Part shown: one piece after another, positions 10,830-21,474 of the stretch | How positions within the stretch are numbered: the stretch's first letter is position 1 | Layout of the letters: the number at the start of each line of letters is the position of its first letter | NCBI GenBank assembly: GCA_025330725.1 | Contig: JAIWND010000009.1 | Location: 992,001-1,056,000 of the forward strand | From: Chlamydoabsidia padenii | Taxonomy: Eukaryota > Mucoromycota > Mucoromycetes > Mucorales > Cunninghamellaceae | Direction of reading: 5' to 3' | Length of the DNA stretch: 64,000 bases | Notes under the pieces: generated by a model | What the model was told of the DNA's origin: nothing | Database searches by the model: none | What the model saw: only the letters and a program-made list of their open reading frames with translations | Program-made: the position numbers and the translations under genes

Positions 10830-12553
10830 ATGTTTGAATCATTCCACAAACAAGATGATATATTCAAAAACACAGAAGAGGTGCCAGCATCGGTGCCAGT
10901 GTTTGAAGGTTATCTCTACTGGTACTCTGATAAACAAAAATGGAAATGGCATCTCTTTCGATTCGATGGCTTGTCTTTTATCTGTCTCTCCACCCGCAAA
11001 GTCAAGCTGCCTCGTAATACGCCTATAGAACAAGACGCGGCGACTGATCCCAACATGCCTTCACCTACCTCTCCACTATTGGCGACACCGAAACAACCAT
11101 ATACGCCATACACCGACGATAGCACGGTCATGGCCAGCCATTATCAACTTCCTTCCTGGTCAGTCAATCTCTTACAAGTCACCTCCATCTCACTCTTGGC
11201 GCTGAATGACAAACCACAACATCGGCACTGTTTTTGTATTCGGACCAAAGGCAACAAGTGTTTTCTGTTGAAGGCTCGAAAACAAAAGGATTTGGATCGG
11301 TGGTTATTCGTCTTGACTAAGGCTTGGCATTGGGCTCAGAATAAAGAACCAGCGAAAACTTTATCACCATCACCACCACCACAACTGCCACCATTAAATA
11401 TCAGTCCTCCCAACTTGATCAATGACAAATCCAGCAGACAACCACCTACACCACCACCTCACTTTAATGATCAACAGGAATACGAAGCCAATTACAAAAA
11501 CCCGATACTATCAGCCGAAAAAGAAAAATGGATCGATGAATGGAGGGACTCTTTACGAACGATGGCCATGCCTATGTGTCACCAAAATAAGACCTGCCCT
11601 AGTGTATTGGATCAATCAGCAATCAACAACAAAGATGACACTGAAAAGGATATTGGGACTAATAGATCTTCTGTACAACAACAACGCCCCGTCTCGATGA
11701 TGTGCCATTTAACGGATCAAATATCTTTTGGTAATGTGAAGAAAAAACGATCTGACGAGGTGAAGAATTGGATGCCGGGTCAACATCAGGAACATCAAGG
11801 TATAGTACAATGTATTAAAAAAAAAAAAAAAAGGAGAGGGAGGGAAGGAAATTATAAGGGTTACTTGCTGATTTTTTTTTTTTATCTTTAGACTATGATG
11901 TGCATTACTTCCAGGATGCCAACACTACTGAACATGCAAATGATACATCCACACATCATAACAGTAATTATAGCGGAGATAGGCATTCCTCACCATTACT
12001 CCATTATCATCGATCAACACGAGGAAGAAACGTGCAGATCATCACACAGAATCAACAACAACAACAACAACAACAACAACCTGGAACAAATATCTCACCC
12101 TCGCCATCACATGTACCAACCTCGTCCTTCAATAAACATTCACCTCTTTATACATTATCAAAAGCGGAGTCAACACATGATGTATACAGATTACAATCTA
12201 CTACTCGTCAACGGCCTTTATCAACACCTATCAACATAGATACCATACAACAAGGCTTGCCACCGGGTGTTTATTATCCTCATAAATCTTCCAATACTGT
12301 GATTGCGCCTTCTCAACCACCAGTGCCACCCAATTATACTTTATATGGATCCGTCATGTCATCTTCTTCTTCCTCGACTTGTCCTGTAAAAAAATGGCCT
12401 CCACTCGGCGGTGGAGCAGGGGATAACTTGGTCTTTTACCCCTCCCGGTCAACTCCTACTCGTGGAACCCCTTTGGTATCTTCCCCTCTACATAGTTTAG
12501 TGAAATCATCTACCCGATCCCTTATTCCTACTTCTTCATTCCCTACCCTGTAA
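10830..12553 (+). CDS. PH-domain protein with low-complexity tail
   Basis: Two exons (10830-11799, 11892-12553) give about 543 aa. Residues roughly 23-165 form a pleckstrin-homology-like domain: it opens with FEGYLYWYSDKQKWKWHLFRFDG, continues through HCFCIRTKGNKCFLLKA and ends with the diagnostic C-terminal helix DLDRWLFVLTKAWHWA. A proline/threonine-rich insert of about 45 residues separates the early and late strands. The remainder is disordered, rich in Ser, Pro, Gln and His, with a run of Gln from CAA repeats near 12,055. PH domains bind phosphoinositides or proteins at membranes; no catalytic domain is present, so an adaptor or cortical scaffold role is likely. The specific orthologue is not recognised. 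Confidence 0.8.
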
Positions 12554-13060
12554 TTCCCCTTTACTTTTGTATCATACATTCTTCTTTTATTCTTATTAGT
12601 ACATATCTTACTCTTATTATTGTTATCTTATCAAATAAATAAAATCATTGACAGGCTTTCTGCTTGTTTGATCCAAAAAAAGATATCTGTTATATAGTGT
12701 ACATGTTTAACAATGATCCGTACTAAGCAAAATTATGCATGTCGTGCGAAAAGAAAAAGATCTCGATCTGCATGAATATGTATGTAGGCCAATAAGAGGG
12801 AAAACCCTCGATTCCTGTCGGATGTCAAAAAAATAGTCTGTGTAACTTTGGCCCTATCATAGTCCCCACCTGCCGTGATGTTAAGGTGCACATAAAAACA
12901 GAGCTGCCTAATGCTGTTTATAACTTTTACTACAGTTTATGGTTTTACAAAGGCAATGATTTTTATTGTTTATTTGAATGATTTATAAAAATGGGATCAA
13001 ATATATGATACAAAGGGATGGGATATACATAAAATAAAAACTACAACTACAAGGGAATGG
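12554..13060. other. Intergenic between convergent genes
   Basis: Holds the 3' ends of the PH-domain gene (AATAAATAAA near 12,635) and of the minus-strand transporter. No coding sequence seen. Confidence 0.6.
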
Positions 13061-14624
13061 CTATTCGCGGGGTATCATTTCGTGGGTTTCTTCTTCTTGA
13101 TCCAGCATGGTTTTCGATCGGACAGGTTGACTTTTCAAGGAGGCAACATTCACCGCAAAAAACCCAGCTAGTACCAGACAGGCGCCAATACCATATTGTA
13201 TACTTGGTAGGATGTGTTTAATGACAATATCGCCAATCAATGCCAATGGTACCTAATACAATCACAAGAAAAAGAAGAATAAGTACCCCTTCCTTTTTTT
13301 TTTGTTCTTACCGTTAAAGTAATACCCAATGTCACAACAAGAGGTGAGGTCATTAGCATGGCCAAAAGCCAAAGATAGTCAGATCTACCATACCCATGTG
13401 TCAGTCAGTGCCTTTTTTTTCCGACCAATTTTGTTTTGTTTTGGTACTTACATAAAGGTGCCGATCAAAGCATTCAAACTGATCATGGTCCATAAGGTGG
13501 AATTGTAAGGTAAGGAGAAGGGTTCGGCACCAGTCCAATGCAAGATGAAAAAGAAGGGCCAGAGTAATACCATGTTCAAGAGACCGACAAAACCAAAAAA
13601 GGTAGGCATATCAATCCTAGATTCATCCCCAATCCAAAGTTTCAACAAGACTGTATAGATGCCATAAAATATTGCCCCTGCCAATGCAAATATATCACCC
13701 ACTAATTTCCTATGCGCTGTCATTGTTGATGCCTGATCAGACCAGGATACGATGACTACACCAATAATACTTTTTTCCCCATTCATCATGTTAGTTTCAC
13801 TCCATTTTCTTGATGATGATTTTACCTTATTCCTACCGCAAACATCTTGGTCCATGTAAACTTTTCTACTTTGGCAAGCACCCCAAACATAAGAGTAAAC
13901 AGCCCTAATCAAGAGGAGAGAGAGAGAGAGAGAGAGTGTGTGTGTGTGTTAATATAAAGTATTCATGATGTTTATATTGTAGTTTACCTGATATTGATGA
14001 TAGGATGGTCGAGCTACCTACTGTCGTATACGCCAGACTGGCATTCGTACAGTAGTTCGCAAGAAACCACAGAATGCAAAAGTAAGAGCTGAGTCGTAAA
14101 GTATCTCGCACCGTCATTTTTTCTTCAACAGTGATGTCGACATCCATCTATTCCCCCCCCACACACACAAAAAAAAAGGTCAAGTATTAGTATAAGATCA
14201 TTTCCCCCCACCCTTTCTTTTAACTTACTGCTTCATCTTCGTCATCCAATAACCGTTCCATATCGTCGTGCCTATACAAGAAGAAGGATGAGTGATCTAC
14301 AGTAGGTTAAGGTGAGACAGACTTACGTGGTTGGCACAGTGTTGGTGCGTAGGAATTGAGTGACTATTACTGGAATAAGATATAAAGAGAAGGTGGATGT
14401 GCCAAAGTATGTGATAAAAAAGGGTCGTTCAAAGTTTTGATCACCAAATACGTTCTATCGCCCATTATTCACAAAATAAAATATATCAAGATGATTAGGG
14501 AACTGTTCCAGGTAGAGGGGATGTTTTGACTTACATTGACGACAAAGGATGTCGACACCCAGATAAACACCACCACCAAAAGAGTAAGGATACCAAGTGA
14601 ATATCGCCGGTTGAATGTTTGCAT
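13061..14624 (-). CDS. SLC35F5/YML018C-type DMT-superfamily transporter
   Basis: Eight exons (14624-14535, 14454-14327, 14271-14229, 14147-13988, 13904-13826, 13769-13452, 13384-13312, 13252-13061) sum to a frame of 360 aa with about ten hydrophobic segments. Hallmarks of the SLC35F5 group of EamA/drug-metabolite transporters are RYSLGILTLLVVVFIWV at the N-terminus, YCTNASLAYTTVGSSTILS, the strongly conserved GDESRIDMPTFFGFVGL, and SDYLWLLAMLMTSPLVV near the end. Yeast relatives sit in the vacuolar membrane; substrates are not established. The start chosen is the ATG giving MQTFNRRYSLG, since the longer upstream frame only adds a poly-Phe read-through of a T tract. It is 145 bp downstream of the stop of the arrestin-like gene on the same strand. 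Confidence 0.92.
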
Positions 14625-14768
14625 GTTTGAAGGGAAGAAAAAGGGAAAGAAAAAAAAAAAAAAAAAAAAGACGAAGAAATGAAAAATCCAAGATCTACTT
14701 ATAAGCGGCGATTGAACATTTATTAGAATAAAGAATGGCATAAAGAAGGGTATCTAAACTAAAACTGT

Positions 14769-15778
14769 CTAAGCAGTGGTAGCTGAAGGAATAGAATCAC
14801 ATTCAGAGGCTGTAGAAATTGCATCATAATAGGTAGGCAACTGATCAGGGTCATAAAGTGGTAAAGATTCTTCATATTCGATAGTAGGAACAAACCTCGG
14901 TAAAGGTAAAGGCGGACGTGGTGGAATGGAGATGGAATCAAAGTGTGTCTGAAAAGTAGAATAAACCTTCAATCCTTCAGAAGACCTGATACCATACCCA
15001 AGAGTCCCAATATGGATCGGTAGTTCCAAACTAATCTTTGAGGAGGACGCCAGTAAATTTGAAATCCCGCTCTTCTTTTTTTCTTTTAGTCGTAAAATGA
15101 GTTTATAGCTGACCGAGGCAATATCACTATAAGAAAAAGAAGGTGCAGTAGTGGCGGGAATCATCAAAGTGAGCTGCATGGGTTGTTGTTGTTGTTGTGA
15201 TGATAGGATGGGTTGGTGGAGTGAGTTGATTTCATGCTGATCCGTTTGATCCCCTGAGACCAATACTTGCACGAGATCCATTTGGACCAATGTATAAATA
15301 CAAGACAACGACGACAGCAGCAACTTTACCACTAATGTATCTCCCGGTACATAATCCAAAGCATGGGTGGAGACAGTGACCTCTGGAGCAAGTGTCTTGA
15401 CAAGCGGGGTTTTAAAAAGACACGTTTCCAAAAAAGGGCGGTACATGATTTCCCGCTCAATCGGGGCCAAGGAGGATCCATCCAGGAACACCGAAAGCTT
15501 AAAGCAGCAGCGATACATGTCCGCACGGATAGTGGGCGGGAACTGAATGAAAGGAAGTTGGAGGGTGAAGGTGTGAGTGTATTTTGTGAAAAGTGATAGA
15601 GTGGGATGTTTGCTTTTTTCCCAAAGTGTACGCTGGACACCGAAAAACTGTCGTCGGCGGAGTTCTGATCTGGTTACTATGCTGCGTGATCCCTCGGATC
15701 CATGAAAGACAATACGGAGTCGGTCCATTTTGGCAATGAGTGATGGGTCTAGTATCTCCATATCTACTTGACCTATTA

Positions 15779-15813
<35 letters not shown>

Positions 15814-15962
15814 TTAGATTACTGTATACGTATATAGACATGAAATGCATATTTACCTTGTAGAATAGATCCTGGTCCAAAGGCAGGTTCATTTTCAATA
15901 GTCCAACCGAAATCGGGTTGAAGATGTATGGATAGTTTGATTTGGCCGGATTCTAAAGACAT
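14769..15962 (-). CDS. Arrestin-like protein (paralogue 1)
   Basis: Two exons (15962-15857, 15772-14769) give 369 aa. The N-terminal arrestin fold starts with LSIHLQPDFGWTIENEPAF and FGPGSILQGQV, a typical beta-strand pattern; the C-terminal arrestin half contains LDYVPGDTLVVKL and VSYKLILRLKEK. The tail holds ESLPLYDPDQLPTYYDA, a Pro/Tyr-rich stretch like the PY motifs that recruit Rsp5/Nedd4 ubiquitin ligases in fungal ART adaptors. A role in ubiquitin-dependent sorting of plasma-membrane transporters is therefore inferred. Exon 1 and intron position match the next gene exactly, so the two are tandem duplicates. The intron carries a 31-base A run (T on the sense strand) near its 3' splice site. 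Confidence 0.88.
15780..15810. repeat. Poly-A tract, 31 bp, in arrestin intron
   Basis: On the sense (minus) strand this is a T run ending a few bases before the AATAG acceptor, so it serves as the polypyrimidine tract. Confidence 0.9.
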
Positions 15963-16224
15963 GTAGTAAAAGTGATTGGTGTATGCAAGAAGAAAAAAAA
16001 AATCGTCGATCCTGATTTTATATACTTTGTTCGCCAAGTTTGGTGACTTGGCGGAAAGCCGATTGACATTGGCAAATCTTCCCCCTGAAAATTAAAACGC
16101 CGATTGACATGAATCAGGGGGTGCCGCAGACGAACTTGATGCCTCTTTCGATTAGATGCAATATGTCTATCTCATCAATATCTTTAGTGAATCAGAATAT
16201 ATAAACTGGAAGATGAATGAAGTT

Positions 16225-16265
<41 letters not shown>

Positions 16266-16781
16266 ATCTTCATTACCAGGTATACGGAGTGTAAATATAA
16301 CGTGGTCTAGTCTGTGTCACCTTTACGCACCAACCCTTGGATCTCTTGGCATTTGCACTTGGCCGCTTGATAGCAAAAAGCGATTATTCTGACAGCTTGA
16401 TGTTTTTGCATGAATCACAACTATATCACACGTATAAAACAACCCCACTCTCTCTTCCGTCATCACTTTGCTTTTACATGATGAAACCGTTGTCCCCGAA
16501 TCACCGGCGACATTGCCGCAGTCGAAACGTGCAAAAGGAAACCCCCAGAATGTGGAGATGATTTTGTGTCACCTACTCGCAGTTTACGCCGTAGATCGAG
16601 TGATACAAGCAAAAAAAAAATTCAAAAGGGTCAACGAGGATGTTTTGATATTAACAAACAACAAGGAGTGTTATTCTTTATTATGATTCAATGAGGGTAT
16701 GGTTCTATGATGACTAATGCTGTAATGAGATAAATATAATACAAGATGATATGCAGATACGTAAACAAAAAAAAAAAAAGT
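15963..16781. other. Intergenic between tandem arrestin genes
   Basis: Contains a 37-base T tract (16,228-16,264) and the short inverted/direct GCCGATTGACAT repeats near 16,058 and 16,100. A plus-strand open frame near 16,337-16,690 has no recognisable features. No gene called. Confidence 0.5.
16228..16264. repeat. Poly-T tract, 37 bp
   Basis: Uninterrupted T run in the spacer upstream of arrestin-like paralogue 1. Confidence 0.9.
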
Positions 16782-17931
16782 CTAAGCTACAATGGAGGGG
16801 GCCAATGTTTGATAGTCAGGAAGACGATCAGGTTCATAGAGCGGCAAGGCATCTTCGTATTCGACAGCCTTCATGAATCGAGGGCGATATTGTTGTATGT
16901 CCGCCACATTGTCCAAAGCACTGTAGACCAACAGGTCAGAAGAAGCACGTACACCTGCACCCAAAGTACCCACCGTTAATGGCCAATCCATTGTTACTTC
17001 TTGAGCCCACATTGACAATGGACCCTTGCGTTTCACAGATAATCCCAATCGATAAGTCACCGATGCCAGTCTGCTGTAAGTGAAGGTAGGCACAAGATCG
17101 TCAGGGATGTCCAGTTCAAGAGAAGATGTATAAGTTGTGGTTGATCCTGTCGGTAATAATTTGATGCAAGTGGAGGCCACAAGTTGAGTGGTGCACGGAA
17201 CGTCGTCAAATGCAAGAATGGTTGTTGTTTTGTATAGTTTTAATGACACTTCCAGTGGTTTCTTGGCTGATGATGATGATGATGGTGTTGTGTTTACAGT
17301 GAGTGATCCAAGAATAGTGTCACCAGGTACATAGTCCAAAGAGTGTAATTTTGTTGTTACAGACAAGTCAGAATGTTGTTTAGCAGTGACAAGTCGTTGT
17401 TTCATCAGCCTGGTTTCCACAAAAGGCATATAAAGCATTTCCAGCTTTTGCAGGATGAGGGTCTTGTACTGTGTTTGATATTTAGATTCCGCCACGGCAA
17501 TGAGGGTGAAGGTGCATTTGTAAATTTCATGAGTTGTTGAAGGAGGGTACTGTACCATAGGCATTTGGATGGTGAATGGATATTTGTAGGTACCGACATC
17601 GAGGGATTGGAGTCCATCTTTGCTATCCCATAAGGTTTGTTGGACGCCAAACAGTGGACTACTTTTAGCCCTGATAATACCAGGTATGACATCAAGAGGA
17701 AGCAGGCATTCTTGACCTTGGAATACAAGTCGAAGTCGATCCATCACAAGAGGTTTATCAAGTTTTAATTCAACTTGGCCTAGAAGAGGGAAAGTAAAAA
17801 AAAAATCAGGATCATGTAAATGTAAGGATGTCAAGTAATAACTTACCTTGAAATACTGAGCCAGGACCAAAGACAGGTTGATCGCGTACAGACCAGCCAA
17901 ATTCAGGTAGGAGGTGTATAGAGAGAGACAT
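16782..17931 (-). CDS. Arrestin-like protein (paralogue 2)
   Basis: Two exons (17931-17847, 17779-16782) give 360 aa and align along the whole length with the neighbouring paralogue: LSIHLLPEFGWSVRDQPVF, FGPGSVFQGQVEL, LHSLDYVPGDTILGSL, FGVQQTLWDS and a VEYEDALPLYEPDRLPDY tail. The same single intron sits at the same codon. The N- and C-terminal arrestin halves are both present, so it is probably functional. As in ART proteins, the Pro-Leu-Tyr motifs in the tail may bind WW-domain ubiquitin ligases; there is no strict PPxY. A serine-rich loop from TCA/ATC repeats interrupts the middle near 17,270. Confidence 0.88.
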
Positions 17932-19171
17932 TTTGTAGATTATAGAGTAAAGAAGTAAATAATTTGTCTAGTACGAGTTATTTATATGCGAAGAATTTTT
18001 TTTATGACTTACTATGTTTAGGATGGTGACTATTTTATTGTAGTTGGGTAACAGTGAGAAATCATCCGCAGTTAAAGATGCACGCATCTTCCCGATGGAA
18101 TGGATTAACCTATATTTGGAAAAAGACCGTTCCACAGTTAGACTTCTTGATCGTCCGCCGGAGGTCATTTTACTTACCACACAATCATGACAAGTCATGA
18201 TCAATAACGATCAGTCATGATCAGTCCTGATAGACATATCCATACTAGTATCTTGAGTGAGTTTTGATGCAATAGTTTCAAGGTGTCAATAGTTTAACCA
18301 GGTCTGTGTTCCCGTTGTGATTTCCTCCGTCCTTCGGCGATCCTATTCAACAAATACAAACGAATTAAGCATGTGTTTTTTTTAGCATGCGAATCCCGCT
18401 CAACACTTTATTTTAAGCAAGAGCCATCGTCGGTGTCACCGAGGCCATGTTTTTTTCATTACCTTATGGTGGTCCCACCTTGAAAAAAAATCAAGGGTCA
18501 ACAACTACCCGTGCTTTCCAGATTTGTTAAGAGTGTAACCAGATGGGGTTCCATCGTGGAATAATCGTTGTCGTCATTTTCGCTACATAGAAAAAGAAGA
18601 AGAAGGTTAAAAAGCGTCATTCACGTCATCGATCTTTTGGTGTCAACTCTATTTTTCATTCTTACCATGTCCTTCTTGACCCAAAAGAAGAAAGCTTGTG
18701 TCAGCGTCATTGTGGGTCGAGAGATTAATCACCTCGTTCAAAAGACATATCTACACCACTTTAGGCAGCTAAAAGGAAGGAGGGGACGTGAGTAAAAACA
18801 AGTAAGCGACAAGTTCATTGGTTGTACACTTCAATCTTGTTTACCTGGAATGTTGTTGAAGATGCGATTTCACCTTCAAAAGTGTTGTAAGACCTATATA
18901 TTAATAGAGAGTGAGGTAAGTATCCATTATATTAAGTACTCTTACTTTTTTTTTTTAATAGACAATACATTACCTTGATGAGCTTGTTTCCAAAAAAATT
19001 ATCGGAGAAAGAGAAGCACAAAAGAAAAAGAAAAAAAAGGACACACACAAATATATTTGACGTCCCGATTTCATTAACCAATGAAATAGGTGGATTTTAT
19101 TTAAAAACGGTCATTGAAAAGATATGCCTACTAAAGCAAGTGAAAGAGAGACAAAATATATACCCAAGACA
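17932..19171. other. Intergenic; possible spliced non-coding or decayed transcript on the minus strand
   Basis: Minus-strand intron-like boundaries can be paired around a small exon at 18,849-18,893 (AG before GTCTTACAACAC, GT after ACATTCCAG), with further donor- or acceptor-like sites near 18,975, 18,785, 18,670 and 18,585. The frames that join these pieces soon meet stops, so no protein is called. Near 18,190-18,230 there is a cluster of TCATGATCA-like repeats. A GAATCCCGC motif is at 18,391. Confidence 0.35.
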
Positions 19172-19611
19172 TCAATCCTTCTGGTAAGCCTTGTAACGTT
19201 TAACAGCAGCAGCACCCGCATTATTTGCATGTTCAGCCAAATCTTTAGGTAAAAGCAGACGACAAGCATATTCGATATCACGCTCGTTTGTTACACCGTC
19301 ATGTTCCTTTTTGGCCAATTCATGCGCCTCTGAAGCAATAATCTTGAAACTGGCACGAATATACCCATGTAAATGTTTGTCATTCTTGCTAGAGATTCGG
19401 CCTTCAGGGAAGATCTGCTTGTGGATTTTTTTGATTTGAGATGTGAAGGAGCCATAACTGCGTTGTCCTCTTCTTTTGTCCATCCTTTTGCGAGCAGTAG
19501 CATCTGAAAGAAGAAGGTTATTTACATAAATATTTGTTTTTTTTTCTTTTTTTTACCAGGTGAGGTAGGAGGAGCGGTATTTGAACGATTATAAAAGTCT
19601 TCTTGCTTCAT
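19172..19611 (-). CDS. Divergent histone H2B-like protein
   Basis: Two exons (19611-19557, 19503-19172) give 128 aa, about H2B length. The histone fold is recognisable: RSYGSFTSQIKKIHKQIFP and GRISSKNDKHLHGYI match H2B alpha-1/L1, and RLLLPKDLAEHANNAGAAA matches the highly conserved alpha-3/alpha-C region (LLLPGELAKHAVSEG). It is far more diverged than a replicative H2B. By alignment the acidic-patch glutamates of the LLLPGE/VSEG region are changed (E to D and E to A), and the ubiquitinated lysine in AVTKY falls at an arginine in AVKRY. It is head-to-head with an equally divergent H2A, 304 bp apart. The start is the ATG giving MKQEDFYN; sequence upstream is open but lacks another ATG in frame. 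Confidence 0.85.
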
Positions 19612-19915
19612 TGTACCAGTGGTTTCAGTTGGTTCGTTGTTTCCTTCTTGTGGTGTGGCCGTTGTATTAGTAAGAAAAAGTAAAATAAAAATGTGAGAAA
19701 AGAAAAAGAATGAATGGAACTAGCTTACGAAGCTTTTATTATTGGTTTTATCTTTGTTTCTGAATCATTGTTAATAAAGACATATGTCGTCAGTCCACTT
19801 TCTCCATTACAAATGCATTTAAACCCCGATTTCATGCATTCCCTATAAATTTAAATCCCGCTTTCCTCTTTCTCTCTCGTTTTGTTTTATTTCTCACCCT
19901 ATTACTTTATAAACA
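19612..19915. promoter_or_regulatory. Shared divergent promoter of the histone-like pair
   Basis: The 304-bp spacer between the two start codons is the arrangement usual for H2A/H2B pairs. It contains CTATAAATTTAAATCCCGC at about 19,842-19,861, i.e. a TATA-like box fused to a one-mismatch copy of the recurrent motif, about 55 bp before the H2A-like start. A related AAACCCCGATTTCATGC lies just upstream. Confidence 0.55.
19848..19861 (+). promoter_or_regulatory. AATTTAAATCCCGC motif copy (one mismatch)
   Basis: One mismatch from the consensus, 54 bp upstream of the H2A-like start codon and immediately after a TATAAA-like sequence. Confidence 0.5.
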
Positions 19916-20389
19916 ATGTCTGATAACAATAATCAAGGTACATCTGGAGAACCATCTATGCGACGAACTAGGAGATCCAAGCAAGTACGAGCAGGCATCA
20001 CCCTTCCTGTCTCTCGCATTCACAAATTGTTTCGTGAGGGAAACTATGCTTCTCGTTACAGTGTATCAGCTTCCATCTATGTAGCCGCCGTACTTGAATA
20101 TGTATCTTTAGAAATACTGGAAGATGCAGGTTGGAAAGCCTTGGATAGGCAGCGAAAGACGATCTTACCCAAAGACCTGATGATGTCGATTCAAAACGAT
20201 CCTGCTCTTAATGCTTTACTTGCTGATTCTTTTGGTGGAGTTCAAGTAGCTGGAGCTGGTTGGGTGATGCCACCCGCTCGACCATTGCCTCGAATACCTG
20301 AAACAACATCAACTGCTCAAACTAATCCTGAACCTAGCTCGATTGTTACCGATTTTTTGCGATCTAAAACTGGTAGTAATGATTCTTAA
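19916..20389 (+). CDS. Divergent histone H2A-like protein
   Basis: Intronless, 157 aa. The H2A fold is clear: RAGITLPVSRIHKLFREGN matches AGLxFPVGRVHRLLRKGN, YVAAVLEYVSLEILEDAG matches YLAAVLEYLTAEILELAG, and KTILPKDLMMSIQNDPALN matches RIIPRHLQLAIRNDEELN. Of the acidic-patch residues the LEY/LEI/LED glutamates remain, but the NDEE segment reads NDPA, removing two acidic positions. The docking domain (GGVLPNI in canonical H2A) is replaced by GVQVAGAGWVMPPARP. A Pro/Ser/Thr-rich C-terminal tail of about 40 residues has no SQ motif. It is neither a replicative H2A nor an obvious H2A.Z. Partner is presumably the divergent H2B-like neighbour. Confidence 0.87.
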   Translation: MSDNNNQGTSGEPSMRRTRRSKQVRAGITLPVSRIHKLFREGNYASRYSVSASIYVAAVLEYVSLEILEDAGWKALDRQRKTILPKDLMMSIQNDPALNALLADSFGGVQVAGAGWVMPPARPLPRIPETTSTAQTNPEPSSIVTDFLRSKTGSNDS

Positions 20390-20839
20390 CAGGACAAGAA
20401 AGTATTATAATCATAACAGTGTAGTTGACTTTTAGGTCGCTTGAATAAATTATTATTGTCCTATCATCTAGATGTACTGTATAATGTTGTCAATGATCCC
20501 TTTAGACCAGAGCCATATTCAACGCCGACATCAATGCAGATGGTTTCCTTTTGTAACAGTAGCATTCATATTTGTATTAAAGAAGGTGAATACCGCCTTT
20601 TCATTTTATTGATAAGATTGTTTTGAATAAACTATGGGGACTATGCTAGTATCTATTCTATCCAACACCACCAAAGAGATGCAAGCCATGATTAGATCCA
20701 GCCACATGTGTCTTGGCTTCCCTCTGATTGTTCCTAAAAGACAAGAGATTACCGGGTATAATATGTGCACCTAATGTACGTTCGTCTGATCCATCCTTGA
20801 GTATATCTATCTTTATCTGATGGCGAATCGGGGACCTAA

Positions 20840-20884
<45 letters not shown>

Positions 20885-21474
20885 TGTGTGTGTATAGTAG
20901 TGTAGTTGATTGTTTGTTACTTACTAGTCCATCAAATACAAAAGCCGTGTACATGATTTTCGTTTATTTACCTGGTGCTAGTGCCAGAAATTGAGGTTGA
21001 TTATTTGGTCAACATTATACTCGAGTCCAATCTAATAAAAAGAAGATGGTAAAGGAGATTTAGTATATTGAGTATTTCTATGTGCTCTATACTTACAATA
21101 TAAGCCAGTGGCAGTATGACAATTACTAAAAAGTAAAATAAAAAAAGGTAGAGTTGTACTATATTAGTATTGTCCTTACCCAAGTGGATCGCATCTTGCT
21201 TGGTTAAGAAGGCGAGCATCCTAATCCAATAAAAGAAATCTAGGTACGTTTATCGATATATCTGTATCAGCATTGTAATAGAATTAAAAAAAAAAAGGCA
21301 AGTTGAAAAAGAAGAAGAAAGAAAAGAGGAGGGAAAAAATACAGGGAGGGGGGGGGGAACTATTTTTAAATCAGCGGGATTAAAAAAAAAAACTTTGTCC
21401 TGAAATTTAAAAATAATGCGGTCAGTGTTTTATTGGATGGGGTAATCATCAATTAAGGGGTTTTTTTTTTTTTT
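20390..21474. other. Mostly non-coding; possible minus-strand small gene(s)
   Basis: On the minus strand an ATG at about 21,219 opens MLAFLTKQDAIHLG, which splices in frame to VIVILPLAYI and IGLEYNVDQIINLNFWH before a TAG near 20,987: a possible 40-45 residue single-span membrane protein. Further minus-strand exon-like pieces at 20,930-20,965 and 20,661-20,838 (IKIDILKDGSDERTLG) have good splice signals around a 42-base A tract but do not join the first piece without a stop. I recognise none of these. Confidence 0.35.
20841..20882. repeat. Poly-A tract, 42 bp
   Basis: On the minus strand this is a T run followed by GTTAG, so it could be the pyrimidine tract of an intron in the uncertain minus-strand gene. 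Confidence 0.95.

Noticed and set aside
14455..14741. Longer N-terminal extension of the SLC35F5-type transporter
   Set aside because: The extension is a poly-Phe read-through of a T tract; the internal MQTFNRRYSLG start matches the family.
15363..15596. Plus-strand open frame opposite arrestin 1
   Set aside because: Antisense shadow of a well-supported exon.
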